From Parafannyhessea umbonata (GTDB lineage: Bacteria > Actinomycetota > Coriobacteriia > Coriobacteriales > Atopobiaceae): 64,000 nt of DNA. The DNA lies in assembly GCF_900111255.1 (NCBI RefSeq), contig NZ_FOGP01000001.1, positions 160,894 to 224,893 on the forward strand, in the 5' to 3' direction. The position numbers and the translations under genes were made by a program. Of this stretch, positions 26,861 through 35,988 are shown piece after piece. Under the pieces are notes generated by a model that saw only the letters and a list, made by a program, of their open reading frames with translations, searched no databases and was not told the DNA's origin. Every line of letters starts with the position of its first letter. Within the stretch, counting starts at the first letter, position 1.

Positions 26861-28729
26861 ATGATCGACAAGAGTATCAGGGAGATCGTGCGCCGTTGCC
26901 GACCACACATGTGGGCGGCCGCCGCTCTGTTCTTCGCGTGCTATCTGGCGGACGTCGTACTCATCACGTGCGTTGCCTATGCGCTGACCACCATCATCTA
27001 TCCGCAGCAGCCGGTTCTGTGGGTGATTGCGCCCATCCTGCTGGTCGTGGCCGTCCGCTGCGCCCTGCGCATGCTCTCGCTGAGCCAGTGCTCCAAGGTG
27101 AGCTCCATGGTCGAGCTCGAGCTATCGGAACGCATCACCGAGAAGCTCACCCGCCTCTCTTGGACGCGCGTGGCCGAGCGCCGCGAGCGCGAGTTCGTGT
27201 GGTGCGCGCGAAAGGGCGCCACGTGCATCGGTGACCTCCTGGGCAACGTCGTCCCCGTGGCGGTGGGGACCTTGGGCCTGGTCATCGTCATCCTGATAGG
27301 CGGCCTGTACCTGGGCTGGCGCATGCCCGCCACCCTGCTTGCCTTCGTCGTCGCCGTCGTCGCGCTGAGCGGCGCCGCGTATTTCCTGGTCAAGCGCGAG
27401 CTGCGCGAAAAGGGGCTCATCGAGGCGGGGGATGACTCCGGCGCGTACTTCGACCTGGTCGTGAAGGAGGCCGACCTGCTTCGCGACTATCGCGTGGGAG
27501 AGGACTTCGCGGGCCTTGCCGCAGAGAGGAACAGCCGCGACTCGGACGAGACCCTGATGGGCGAGAGACGCCGTCGCTACCCGCTGCTCGCCACCCTGAT
27601 TGCCTCGGCCGTGGGCCTGGTGACAATCGTCTACACGACGGCGTTCGACGCGTCGTTTGCGAGCGCGAACATCGTGCACGCCACCTCGATGATCCTCTAC
27701 ACCTGCTACGGACTCCTGCGCGTCTCGATCATGGCCTTCAAGTCCGGCGAGGTCGCCGAGGCCGAAGAGGCCGCGCTGCTCATGGCCGATCTGCTGTCGC
27801 TGCGCGTTCCTGACGAGAACGGCTCGCTTGCGACCGTCGCCGGCGATCACCTTTCGGCAAACCGCCTCGCCTACAGCTATGACGGCGAGAAGTTCGTTCT
27901 CAAGTCCGTGACGATCGACGTCCCCGCGGTGGGGCTCACCGCCGTCGTGGGGGTCGAGGGAAGCGGCAAGTCGACCCTGGCGGGCGTCCTCGCCGGGCAC
28001 CTGCGCGACTACCGCGGCAACGTTCTGCTGGGCGGAAAGCAGCTGCGCGACGTGCTGCGCACTTCTCGCCTGCGCTACATCACCTACGTGGGCATCGACA
28101 GCGAGCTTTTGAGCTCGACCGTCCGCGAGAACCTGCTCATGGGCGACCCTGCGGCCACCGAGGGCGAGATGTGGAGCGTCCTTTCGGCCGTTGGCCTCGA
28201 CAGTGAGTGCCGCAGGCGCGGCGGGCTCGACTTCGAGCTCGTCGCTGGCGGCACGAACGTCTCGCGCAGCGAGCGCCTGCGCCTGGCACTGGCCCGCGCC
28301 GTGCTGCACAACACGCCGATCATCATCATCGATGGCCTGATGGACGAGATCAACCCCGTCGACCAGCGCAAGGCCATGCTTGCGCTGCGCGGCATAGCCC
28401 GCTTCAAGGCGGTCGTCGTGCTGACGCGCTATCCGGTCCAGGCCCAGTTTGCGAAGGTCGTGTACCTGCTCTCAGAGGGGACCATCATCGCGTCTGGCTC
28501 CCACGAGGAGCTCATGGCGAGCTACGAGCCCTACAGAAGCGCGTGCGAGCAGCAGGAGCGCCTGCTTGCCCTGGAGCCTCCCCAGTCGGAGGCCGTCGAC
28601 GGAGCCGAGCACGACGCCGCGGGCGACCAGGATCCCGATGCGACCAACGTGCTTGTGATGCCTCATCCCGAGGGCGTGGTCAGAACCGGTGAGCCTCGTT
28701 GGGGAGAGGGGGTCGAGGGCCATGAGTAG
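26861..28729 (+). CDS. ABC exporter-like half-transporter with degenerate ATPase domain (first of a pair)
   Basis: A 622-residue protein: six predicted membrane segments in residues 15-300, then a nucleotide-binding domain. Walker A is intact (GVEGSGKST, near 367-375). The rest is eroded: the LSGGQ signature reads VSRSE, the Walker B Glu is Gly (IIIIDGLMDE), and the switch His is lost (VVLTRYP). The C-terminal 70 residues are polar. The TTG at 26846 is an alternative start, but ATG 26861 has GAAGG at good distance. Its last 8 bases overlap the next gene, so the two should form a heterodimer. The fold resembles CydCD/lipid-type exporters, but I would not assign a substrate. Confidence 0.85.
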   Translation: MIDKSIREIVRRCRPHMWAAAALFFACYLADVVLITCVAYALTTIIYPQQPVLWVIAPILLVVAVRCALRMLSLSQCSKVSSMVELELSERITEKLTRLSWTRVAERREREFVWCARKGATCIGDLLGNVVPVAVGTLGLVIVILIGGLYLGWRMPATLLAFVVAVVALSGAAYFLVKRELREKGLIEAGDDSGAYFDLVVKEADLLRDYRVGEDFAGLAAERNSRDSDETLMGERRRRYPLLATLIASAVGLVTIVYTTAFDASFASANIVHATSMILYTCYGLLRVSIMAFKSGEVAEAEEAALLMADLLSLRVPDENGSLATVAGDHLSANRLAYSYDGEKFVLKSVTIDVPAVGLTAVVGVEGSGKSTLAGVLAGHLRDYRGNVLLGGKQLRDVLRTSRLRYITYVGIDSELLSSTVRENLLMGDPAATEGEMWSVLSAVGLDSECRRRGGLDFELVAGGTNVSRSERLRLALARAVLHNTPIIIIDGLMDEINPVDQRKAMLALRGIARFKAVVVLTRYPVQAQFAKVVYLLSEGTIIASGSHEELMASYEPYRSACEQQERLLALEPPQSEAVDGAEHDAAGDQDPDATNVLVMPHPEGVVRTGEPRWGEGVEGHE

Positions 28730-30485
28730 CCTTCTGTCAATCTGGCGAGTCGCGCTCCTGGCGCGCAAGTCCTTCTCGAAGCTCGTCGTGGCGACCCTGT
28801 GCGAGCTGGGGTTGTGGCTGCTTGCCACGCACGTCCTTTCCGTCGGCGTCTCGAGTGTCATGCGCGTCGCGCTTCCCGACGTCGGCATCCTTGCGAATTA
28901 CTGGCTCGAGCTCATGATCGGCTTCTGCCTGGCCGCCTCGGTCTTCTTCTTCGTCTGCCGATGGACGCGCAGGGTCTACCTTCACGACGTCGCCCGACAG
29001 GTTCGTGCCTCCATTCTGCTCGACGCCGTCAGGCCGGGCTCACGCCTCGCGGGTGACGGCTCGATCAAGGCCCCCGCAAGCGTCGCGCAACGCCTGGTGA
29101 GCGAGATGCTGCCCGTGGTCGAGACCATCTCGACCCTGGCCGCCTCAGTCGTCGCCTGCCTGATCCTGGCCATCGCCTCGCCGCTCTGCGGCTTCGTCAC
29201 CCTCGCCTGCGTCGTCGCATCGACCGCGGGCATCGCGATCGTCGTCAAGCTGCGCGCGAATGACGTCCAACTCACCGAGCACTCTCTCACGCGCTCGCTC
29301 ACGGTCCTGGTGAACGACAACCTGCGCTGCGCGGGTGAGGTCGAGCAGTATGGTGCCGGCCCGCAGCGCAACGCACGGGTGATCGCGGATGCGGCCGCAC
29401 GAAGCCGTGCCGCGCTGAGCGCCACCGTCACCGTCGGCATCGCCCTTGCGGTCGACCTTGCCGTGCTGCTCGCGATGGCGGTCCTGCTCTACGTCAGGCT
29501 CGCCTCCGACGTCGCCGCCGGCCAGATGCCCGCCTTCTCGGCACTCCTGGCTGCTGCCGGGGCGGCGACGCTGCTCATAGTCAACTACCGCCCTCGTACC
29601 ATCATGGAGCTTCCCGTCGCCCTCCAGGCGGTCAAGCGAATCGATGCCATCCTGATGGCCGACGCCGACGACGTTGCCGACGCGCTCGACGCCGAGGCCA
29701 TGCTCTCGATGGAGGTCGTCGATGGTGGCGGTGTCGACGGCGGTGGAGAAGGCCTCGATTCCGACGGCTCTTCCGAGAATGCCTCCGAGCAGGTGGACCG
29801 TGCTTCCGCGAGCGCGGACCCGACGACGTTTGCCGGCGTCCTTCTCCACGACGTGTGCTGCTCGATCGACGACGGCCGCGGCCTCCAGGGCATCGACCTC
29901 GCGATCGCCCCGGGCGAGTTCGTGAGCGTCCAGTGCGACGACGAGGCCGAAAGGGACGTGCTCTGCGCGCTGCTCCTGAGGCACGCCGAGCCTGACCGCG
30001 GCATCATCGCGCTCTCGGGCACGCGCCTGGCGAGCGTGTCGGAGGACGAGCTGCGCTCCACGATTGTTCCGGTCATGCGCGAGACGGCGCTCTTCCCCGG
30101 GAGCATCCGGCAGAACCTTCGCCTGGGCAAGCCTAGCGCCTTCGACGACGAGCTCGAGGGGGTCCTTCGCAAGGTCGGCCTCGACTTCGTGCTGGAGCTC
30201 GAGGACGGCCTGGGGACGGGCGTCGACGAGCCTGCCGCGAGCCGCCTGAGCGAGGACGGGCTTATGCGCCAGCGCCTGGGGCTCGCCCGAGCCATCCTGA
30301 GTCCCGCGAAGCTCATCGTCATGAACGACCCGACCGGCGACCTCGGTCCCATTCAGGAGGCCGAGCTGCTCAGGTCCATCGTTGCGCTCAAGGGAAGTCG
30401 CAGCGTGCTCTTCGTCTCGAGGACCGATCGCCTCGAGCGCCTGGCGGACGCTTCATACAAGCTTGACGGCGGACGTATACACTAG
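28722..30485 (+). CDS. ABC exporter-like half-transporter with lost P-loop (second of a pair)
   Basis: A 587-residue partner of the gene before, which it overlaps by 8 bases (ATG 28722). The N-terminal half carries about six membrane segments; an acidic Gly/Asp/Ser linker follows near residues 330-375. In the nucleotide-binding domain the Walker A loop is missing (SVQCDDEAERDVLCALL where GxxGxGKST should be), the signature is RLSEDG, Walker B ends MNDPTGDL with no Glu, and the switch His is absent (LFVSRTDRL). The overall ABC fold can still be followed. Either the pair uses one unusual site, or it has a non-transport role. Confidence 0.85.
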   Translation: MSSLLSIWRVALLARKSFSKLVVATLCELGLWLLATHVLSVGVSSVMRVALPDVGILANYWLELMIGFCLAASVFFFVCRWTRRVYLHDVARQVRASILLDAVRPGSRLAGDGSIKAPASVAQRLVSEMLPVVETISTLAASVVACLILAIASPLCGFVTLACVVASTAGIAIVVKLRANDVQLTEHSLTRSLTVLVNDNLRCAGEVEQYGAGPQRNARVIADAAARSRAALSATVTVGIALAVDLAVLLAMAVLLYVRLASDVAAGQMPAFSALLAAAGAATLLIVNYRPRTIMELPVALQAVKRIDAILMADADDVADALDAEAMLSMEVVDGGGVDGGGEGLDSDGSSENASEQVDRASASADPTTFAGVLLHDVCCSIDDGRGLQGIDLAIAPGEFVSVQCDDEAERDVLCALLLRHAEPDRGIIALSGTRLASVSEDELRSTIVPVMRETALFPGSIRQNLRLGKPSAFDDELEGVLRKVGLDFVLELEDGLGTGVDEPAASRLSEDGLMRQRLGLARAILSPAKLIVMNDPTGDLGPIQEAELLRSIVALKGSRSVLFVSRTDRLERLADASYKLDGGRIH

Positions 30486-30586
30486 AGCGCTCAGTTGCGG
30501 TTTCGAGGCTCGGCCCGGCTTTTGGCTGGCACCGGCCCTCGTGGTGTTTCGGGCGGGACGTCTTCCCGCGCGATGGGGAGGAAGAA

Positions 30587-31357
30587 GTGGACAAGCGGGG
30601 ATTCACGGGTGTGTTCGACTCGGGTGTCGGTGGTATCAGCGTCTTGAAGAGCCTGGTGCGCGAACTGCCATGCGAGGACTTCGTTTTCTTTGGCGACTCT
30701 GCGAACGCCCCCTATGGCGAGAAGGACACCGAGCAGGTCATCGAGCTATCTCGCGCAATCGTCGACGACTTCGTGTCGAAGGGTGCCAAGGCCATCGTCA
30801 TCGCCTGCAATACGGCGACGTCCGCGGCCGCACCCACGCTGCGCGAGGAATACCCGCAGGTTCCCATAGTGGGCGTCGAGCCGGCCCTCAAGCCCGCCAC
30901 CCTTGCCCCCAAGAGCGACCGAATCCTCGTGATGGCCACGCCCGTCACGCTTCGCCTCGAGAAGTTCCACCGCCTCGCGCAGAAGTGGGGCGTGGGCTCC
31001 GAGGTCATTCCCGCTCCCTGTCCTGGCCTTGCCGCACGCATCGAGCAGGGCAGGCTCGACGATCCCGATCTGGTCGAGCTCATCGAGAGCCTCGTGGGGC
31101 GCTACAGGGGCGAGGTCGACTCCGTCGTCCTCGGCTGCACCCACTATCCCTTCGTGAAGAGCCAGATTCGCGAGGTCCTGGGCGACGTTCCCTTCTTTGA
31201 TGGGGCTGAGGGCACGTCTCGCCAGCTGCGCCACCTCCTGGAGCACGGCGGGCTTCTGAACGACTCCGACCGCGCCGGTACGGTAACCTTCCGCTCGAGC
31301 AAGAAGGCGGAGGGAGAGCTCGACTTCTATCAGTGGCTCTTCCAGCAGGAGATCTAG
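30587..31357 (+). CDS. murI: Glutamate racemase
   Basis: A 256-residue enzyme that makes D-glutamate for peptidoglycan. The two catalytic Cys lie in IACNTATSAA (near residue 73) and VLGCTHYPF (near 184); the N-terminal substrate motif FDSGVGG is near 10-16. It starts with GTG at 30587 after GGGGAGGA. It is about 100 bases after the degenerate ABC pair and may have its own promoter; a small GCGGGA/TCCCGC hairpin lies between them. Confidence 0.96.
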   Translation: MDKRGFTGVFDSGVGGISVLKSLVRELPCEDFVFFGDSANAPYGEKDTEQVIELSRAIVDDFVSKGAKAIVIACNTATSAAAPTLREEYPQVPIVGVEPALKPATLAPKSDRILVMATPVTLRLEKFHRLAQKWGVGSEVIPAPCPGLAARIEQGRLDDPDLVELIESLVGRYRGEVDSVVLGCTHYPFVKSQIREVLGDVPFFDGAEGTSRQLRHLLEHGGLLNDSDRAGTVTFRSSKKAEGELDFYQWLFQQEI

Positions 31358-31406
31358 CGGCCATGGGAAAAAGGCGCTTCTCGCCCGCCTCACCATATCG
31401 GACAAA

Positions 31407-31434
31407 AAAAGAGACCCCATCGAGGGTCTCTTTT
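31407..31434. terminator. Bidirectional terminator between murI and degV
   Basis: GAGACCC (31411-31417) pairs with GGGTCTC (31424-31430), extended by A-T pairs; flanked by AAAAAAA and TTTT, so it works for both converging genes. Confidence 0.9.
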
Positions 31435-31461
31435 CATTGGCTTGGTTTGCCCGCGTCTGGC

Positions 31462-32349
31462 CTACGCCGTGCGCCTGTCTCCCCAGAAGAAGACGGCTAC
31501 GGTTCCCGGGCCGGTGTGGCAGCCGATGGTCGCGCCGATGTCGAAGTGCTGCACGCTGCCATCTATCTTCGCGAACTTCTTCTCGAGCAGCTCCGAGACG
31601 ACCTCGGCGTCGCTCAGGCAGGCGGAGTTCGAGATGAAGACCTTCTTGTCGTAGTCAAGCCTTCCGTCGGCAAGTTGCTCCATGAGCTCGACGACGCGCG
31701 CGGCGGCCTTCTTCTTGGTGCGGATCTTCTCCTTGACCGCTAGCGAGCCGTCGGCCTCGACGCTCATGAGGGGGCAGATCTTGAGCATGTTGCCAAAGAA
31801 GCCCGCGGTCTTCGAGATGCGGCCCCCACGGATGAAGAACGTCAGGTCGGTCGAGAAGAACCAGTGCTGCACCTCGAGACGGTGCTCCTCTGCCCAGGCA
31901 GCGAGCTCGTCGATGCCCATGCCGCCGTTGCGAAGCTCTGCCATCTTGTCGACGAGCAGACCGTAGCCGGAGGAGGCCGCGAGCGAGTCAACCACGACGA
32001 CCTTCAGGCCGGGGTAGTCCTTCATGCACCGCTCGGCGGCCATGCATGCCGACTGGTAGGTTCCCGAGATGCCCGACGAGAGCGTGACGTGGAGGACGCT
32101 CTTGCCCTGCTCGAGGAAGGGCCTCCAGAACTCGATGTAGTCGCCCATGGAGACCTGGGAGGTCTTGACGTCTGATCCGGCGAGCATGCGCGAGAAGAGG
32201 TCGCTCGAGGTGTGGGTCCTGCCGAAGTCATCCTTGCAGGCGATGCCGTCGATCTCGTAGTTGAAGTAGACGCACTCGACGTCTATGGCCTTCAGCATGC
32301 CCTCGGTGAGGTCTGCGGTCGAACAGCAGCTTAGGATGTAGTCGCACAT
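31462..32349 (-). CDS. DegV family fatty-acid-binding protein
   Basis: A 295-residue cytoplasmic protein of the DegV/FakB family, which holds a fatty acid while a partner kinase (FakA) phosphorylates it. Two family segments are visible: HVTLSSGISGTYQSA near residues 88-102, where the Ser contacts the carboxylate, and FFIRGGRISKTAGFFGNML near 170-188. The C-terminus TIGCHTGPGTVAVFFWG is also diagnostic. No fakA is near. GAAAGG stands before the ATG. The gene has terminators at both ends and appears to be transcribed alone. Confidence 0.92.
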   Translation of the reverse strand: MCDYILSCCSTADLTEGMLKAIDVECVYFNYEIDGIACKDDFGRTHTSSDLFSRMLAGSDVKTSQVSMGDYIEFWRPFLEQGKSVLHVTLSSGISGTYQSACMAAERCMKDYPGLKVVVVDSLAASSGYGLLVDKMAELRNGGMGIDELAAWAEEHRLEVQHWFFSTDLTFFIRGGRISKTAGFFGNMLKICPLMSVEADGSLAVKEKIRTKKKAAARVVELMEQLADGRLDYDKKVFISNSACLSDAEVVSELLEKKFAKIDGSVQHFDIGATIGCHTGPGTVAVFFWGDRRTA

Positions 32350-32469
32350 GCGATGCCTTTCGTCTGATGAGACTTAACGATTCGTACAATGCGTCTATAG
32401 GATAGTGTATCGAGACTTCCCCGCGTGCGGTCCCTAACGTGACAAAGAGTCCCTCCCACAAAGAACGCA

Positions 32470-32501
32470 GGAGGGTGCGGGACCGAAGCTCCGCACCCTC
32501 C
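32470..32501 (-). terminator. Intrinsic terminator of the fructose PTS operon
   Basis: An 11-bp stem (32470-32480 with 32491-32501); on the minus strand it is followed by TGCGTTCTTT. Confidence 0.75.
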
Positions 32502-32522
32502 CGTTGGCGTCTTAGAAGGACC

Positions 32523-33440
32523 CTACTCTACGACCTTGACCTCTATCTGATTCGCGAGCTCATCGACGCGCGCGAGGTCTCCCAGGCCCGCGCTCGACGC
32601 GACGTCAGCTCCCGTGGCCATGGCACGGGTGAGGGCGGGTACCACGGCATCTCGGTCGTCGTGCCAGATCGAGAGGAACGCCGCGAGCGTGGCGTCGCCG
32701 GCGCACGCGGTCGAGAGAATCTTGATCTTGGCCGCGCTGGCACGGTAGATGTGCCTGTCGTCCAGGAAGAACGCCCCACGTCCGCCCAGCGTGCACAGGA
32801 TGTTCTTGGCGCCCAGCTCGTGGATGTGGTGAAGCGCGCTCACGATGTCGGAGTCCGACTTGGTGTCGACGCCGAAGATGGCCTCGATCTCCTCGTCGTT
32901 CGGCTTGATGAGCAGCGGCTCCTTCTTGACGAGCTCGGCAAGGCTCTTGTGCGACATGTCCAGGACGATCTCGGCACCCTTCTTGTGGCAGATGTCGGTG
33001 AGCTCCTCGTAGTAGTGGGGCTCCATCAGGGGCGACAGCGAGCCGGAGACGACGAGCGTGTCGAGGTCTTCGAGGCCCGCGATCAGGTCGAGCATCTCCT
33101 GCTGCTGAGGACGCTCCACGGGGGCGCCCGCATTGGGCATGGTGTACTCGTCCTCGCCGGCGTTCACAAACATGTTCACGCGGGTGATACCGTCGATCCA
33201 GACCGGCTTTACGGGACAGGTCCTGGCCGCCTCCTCCGCGATCCACGTTCCCGTGAAGCCGCCGAAGAAGCCGAGAATCGTGCTGGGCACTCCATAGTGC
33301 TCGAGCACGAACGAGACGTTGAGCCCCTTCCCGTTTGGTGAGTACGAGGCGTCGCGGGTGCGGGTGACGCGGTTGGGTGTCAATTCATCGCAGCTAACGA
33401 CCACGTCAACGGCTGGGTTAGGGGTAAGGGTGTAGATCAT
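32523..33440 (-). CDS. fruK: 1-phosphofructokinase, PfkB family
   Basis: A 305-residue kinase converting fructose-1-phosphate to fructose-1,6-bisphosphate. It opens with MIYTLTPNPAVDV, typical of FruK/LacC, and has the PNGKGLNVS motif near 35-43. The catalytic motif reads ACAGDATLAAF near 250-260: the Asp base is kept, but the first Gly of the usual GAGD is Cys, an odd change. It follows the EIIA and EIIBC genes on the same strand, so imported fructose-1-phosphate is its likely substrate. A terminator follows. Confidence 0.9.
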   Translation of the reverse strand: MIYTLTPNPAVDVVVSCDELTPNRVTRTRDASYSPNGKGLNVSFVLEHYGVPSTILGFFGGFTGTWIAEEAARTCPVKPVWIDGITRVNMFVNAGEDEYTMPNAGAPVERPQQQEMLDLIAGLEDLDTLVVSGSLSPLMEPHYYEELTDICHKKGAEIVLDMSHKSLAELVKKEPLLIKPNDEEIEAIFGVDTKSDSDIVSALHHIHELGAKNILCTLGGRGAFFLDDRHIYRASAAKIKILSTACAGDATLAAFLSIWHDDRDAVVPALTRAMATGADVASSAGLGDLARVDELANQIEVKVVE

Positions 33441-33503
33441 TGCGACTCCTCGCTTGCTTGGTATGCGTTGCGTACGTTTGGTCGGCGATTGCCTCTTGCG
33501 GGC

Positions 33504-33962
33504 CTAGTCCTCGATGCCCGCGCAGACCAGGGAGGCAATCTCCTCGGGAGAGGTAGACGTGAGCACCTTGGTGCGGAAGTCCTCCCTCATGAGCAGGACG
33601 GCGACTTTCGACAGCAGCTTGATGTGGGTGGTTCCCGCCTCGCCGTCGGGGACGAGAAGGGCGATGCTCGCCTTGATGGGCTTCCCGTCCAGTGACTCCC
33701 AGTCGGCAATCGGCTCTGCGTACTTGGTTACCAGGACTGCGGCGTCCTGGATGGCGTCCGACTTGGCGTGGGGGATCGAGAAGCCCTCGGTCATACCGGT
33801 CGTGCCCAGCGCCTCGCGCGCCTGGAACGCCTTCAGGACGGCGTCCTCGTCCTGCGCCACGCCCAGCTCGACCGCCCTGTGCGCCAAGAAGGCGAGCGCC
33901 TCGGCCGTGGTGGCTGCGGGGTTCTCGAGGGAGACGTGCTCTTTCCTGACGAAGCTCTCCAT
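33504..33962 (-). CDS. PTS fructose-type EIIA component
   Basis: A 152-residue phosphocarrier that passes phosphate from HPr to the EIIB domain. The active His lies in GFSIPHAKSD (near residue 67), and the rest matches the EIIA fructose/Ntr fold (KASIALLVPDGEAGTTHIKLLSKVAVLL). The ATG at 33962 has AAAGGAAG ahead; the upstream frame to 34151 overlaps EIIBC in a non-family sequence and is rejected. It sits between the EIIBC and FruK genes. It is roughly half identical to the stand-alone EIIA at 63164. Confidence 0.93.
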   Translation of the reverse strand: MESFVRKEHVSLENPAATTAEALAFLAHRAVELGVAQDEDAVLKAFQAREALGTTGMTEGFSIPHAKSDAIQDAAVLVTKYAEPIADWESLDGKPIKASIALLVPDGEAGTTHIKLLSKVAVLLMREDFRTKVLTSTSPEEIASLVCAGIED

Positions 33963-34051
33963 GGTGGTGCTTCCTTTCGGCTTGTCGTTGGTAGAAAAAG
34001 CTGGCTCGACACGGGACGCGTCGGGCCAGCCTTCAAGCAATGGGGGCGAAG

Positions 34052-35545
34052 CTATACGGCCTTGTTGCCGTTCTTCTCGTACTCGTGCTTCTTGAAGAGC
34101 ATCAGAAGTATTCCACCCACGACCGCGCCGGCAAGGATGGCGAGGACCCACTGGATCGGGTTGGTGACTACGGGGAGCACCAGGAAGCCGCCGTGGGGGG
34201 CGGGGTCATGCACGCCAAGGAGCAGCGAGCCGACGGCGCCGATGGAGGAGGAGAGCATCATGATGGGCATGACGGGCCAGATGTTCTTCGCCACGAAGGG
34301 GATGGTGCCCTCGGTGATGTGCGTGCAACCCAGGATGAAGTTGACCAGGCAAGCGTTGTAGTCGTCGTTCGTGAAGTACTTCTTGCCGATCACGCCGGCG
34401 ACGGTGGTCACCAGGGGAGGGACGATGCAGGCGGCGGAGACGGCTGCCATGATTGCGGTGCCGGAGCCGTCAGTGATGCCTGCGGCGACGTCTGCGCCCA
34501 TGAGGGCGGTGCCGGTGACGTAGGCAGCCTTGTTGACGGGGCCGCCCATGTCAAAGGCGCACATGCAGCCGATGGCGATGCCCAGCAGGATGGCGTTGTT
34601 GCCCTGTGCGAGGCCGCCCAGGAAGCCCATCATTGCCTCGTTGATCGAGACCATGGGACCGGAGATTGCCAGCATGGCCAGGCCGACGATGAAGGTGGAG
34701 CAGAGCGGGTAGAGGAAGATTGCCTTGAGGCCGTTGAGGTTCTCGGGAAGCTTTGCGAAGACCTTCTCGAGGAGAAGGACGCAGTAGCCGGCGAGGAAGC
34801 CGCCAACGATGCCGCCGAGGAATCCGAAGCCGGTGCCCGTTCCGGAGGGGTCGATCATGCCCGTCTCGGCAAGCACGGGCAGGCCCTGGATGGCAATCAT
34901 GCCGGCGATGAAGCCGGGGACCAGGCCGGGACGCTTGGCGATGGACTCGGCGATGTAGGCCGCGAGGATCGGGACCATCAGGTTCATGCCGATTCCGCCG
35001 ATGTACTTGAGCATTGCGGCGAAGGTGTTGTACTGGGCGTTGGTGGAGTCGAACGAGAAGATGCCCCAGAGGAACGAGACCGCCGTGAGGACGCCGCCTG
35101 CGACGACGAACGGGAGCATGTGCGAGACGCCATTCATCAGGTGCTTGTAGATGACGTGTCCCACGGACTCCTTCTCGCTGGTGCCCGCTGCGTCAGAGGC
35201 GTTCGCAACCTCGTCGGAAAGCTCGCCCTGCGGCTTGGCAGCGAGCGCACGGTCGATGAGCGCCGCCGCGGCCTCCTGCGAGAGGCACTTTGACACGCCG
35301 ACGGAAACCATGGGCTTGCCCGCGAAGCGCTCCGCCTGCACGTCCTTGTCCGCCGCGATCACGACGGCCTTTGCCGCCCTGATCTCTGCGGCGCTGAGCT
35401 CGTCCTCGACGCCAACCTGGCCGTGCGTCTCGACCTTGATGGTCAGGCCCTTCTCCTTGGCCGCCTGTATCAGCGCCTCTTTGGCCATGAAGGTGTGGGC
35501 GATTCCCGTGGGACACCCAGTCGCGGCAACGATGTCATAACTCAT
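34052..35545 (-). CDS. PTS fructose-specific EIIBC component
   Basis: A 497-residue membrane transporter. The EIIB domain (residues 1-100) has the phosphorylated Cys in ATGCPTGIAHT near residue 10. An Ala/Ser linker leads to the EIIC domain (about 125-490) with roughly ten membrane segments and the family loop GCTHITEGTIPF near 417-428. It takes up fructose, or a related sugar, as a 1-phosphate. It is the first gene of the EIIBC-EIIA-FruK operon. No DeoR-type or other regulator gene is adjacent. Confidence 0.95.
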   Translation of the reverse strand: MSYDIVAATGCPTGIAHTFMAKEALIQAAKEKGLTIKVETHGQVGVEDELSAAEIRAAKAVVIAADKDVQAERFAGKPMVSVGVSKCLSQEAAAALIDRALAAKPQGELSDEVANASDAAGTSEKESVGHVIYKHLMNGVSHMLPFVVAGGVLTAVSFLWGIFSFDSTNAQYNTFAAMLKYIGGIGMNLMVPILAAYIAESIAKRPGLVPGFIAGMIAIQGLPVLAETGMIDPSGTGTGFGFLGGIVGGFLAGYCVLLLEKVFAKLPENLNGLKAIFLYPLCSTFIVGLAMLAISGPMVSINEAMMGFLGGLAQGNNAILLGIAIGCMCAFDMGGPVNKAAYVTGTALMGADVAAGITDGSGTAIMAAVSAACIVPPLVTTVAGVIGKKYFTNDDYNACLVNFILGCTHITEGTIPFVAKNIWPVMPIMMLSSSIGAVGSLLLGVHDPAPHGGFLVLPVVTNPIQWVLAILAGAVVGGILLMLFKKHEYEKNGNKAV

Positions 35546-35988
35546 TGTGCTTCCCCCTTGTCTTTTCTTGCCGTGCCCTTCCTTACATTGCTTGTCAGTT
35601 TAGAGATATTGTGAAGCGCATGTGAGAGAAAATGGCTGTTTACCTGCGCATACCTAAATCAAAGCGATGTGAGGAGAATTGCGTTTTCTTTCGGTGGTAT
35701 TACTTTCGTGGACCAAGGTGATGCGGCTCTTGCTAAATGCAAGAAATGCGTAAGCCATTTTCTTGCTACAAAGAAAAGAAGTACGTCCACAAATCCTCCA
35801 CATTCGATTTTTAGCCGAACGCCAGCAGACATGCATCAAATTGTCGACGAATGGGCACTGCAAGACGGTAGCGGGCCATAATCTGCGCCGGAAGGGGGTG
35901 CTGTCACGTCTCTTGGGTTGGTAACGTACAATGGTCGTGGTTGTTTATCCAACGCCTAGCAGTTCCTCTGACCATGATCGGAGCGGAC
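35546..35988. other. AT-richer divergent intergenic region
   Basis: About 440 bases between the divergent fructose PTS operon and the GGDEF-EAL gene, noticeably lower in GC. It must hold both promoters. TACAAT (35927-35932) is a fair -10 for the rightward gene. I looked for a c-di-GMP riboswitch because of the gene downstream and did not see its conserved boxes. Short reading frames here look like noise. Confidence 0.4.

Noticed and set aside
35640-35988. A c-di-GMP riboswitch before the GGDEF-EAL gene
   Set aside because: The conserved GEMM boxes are not found, although the region is AT-rich and unassigned.
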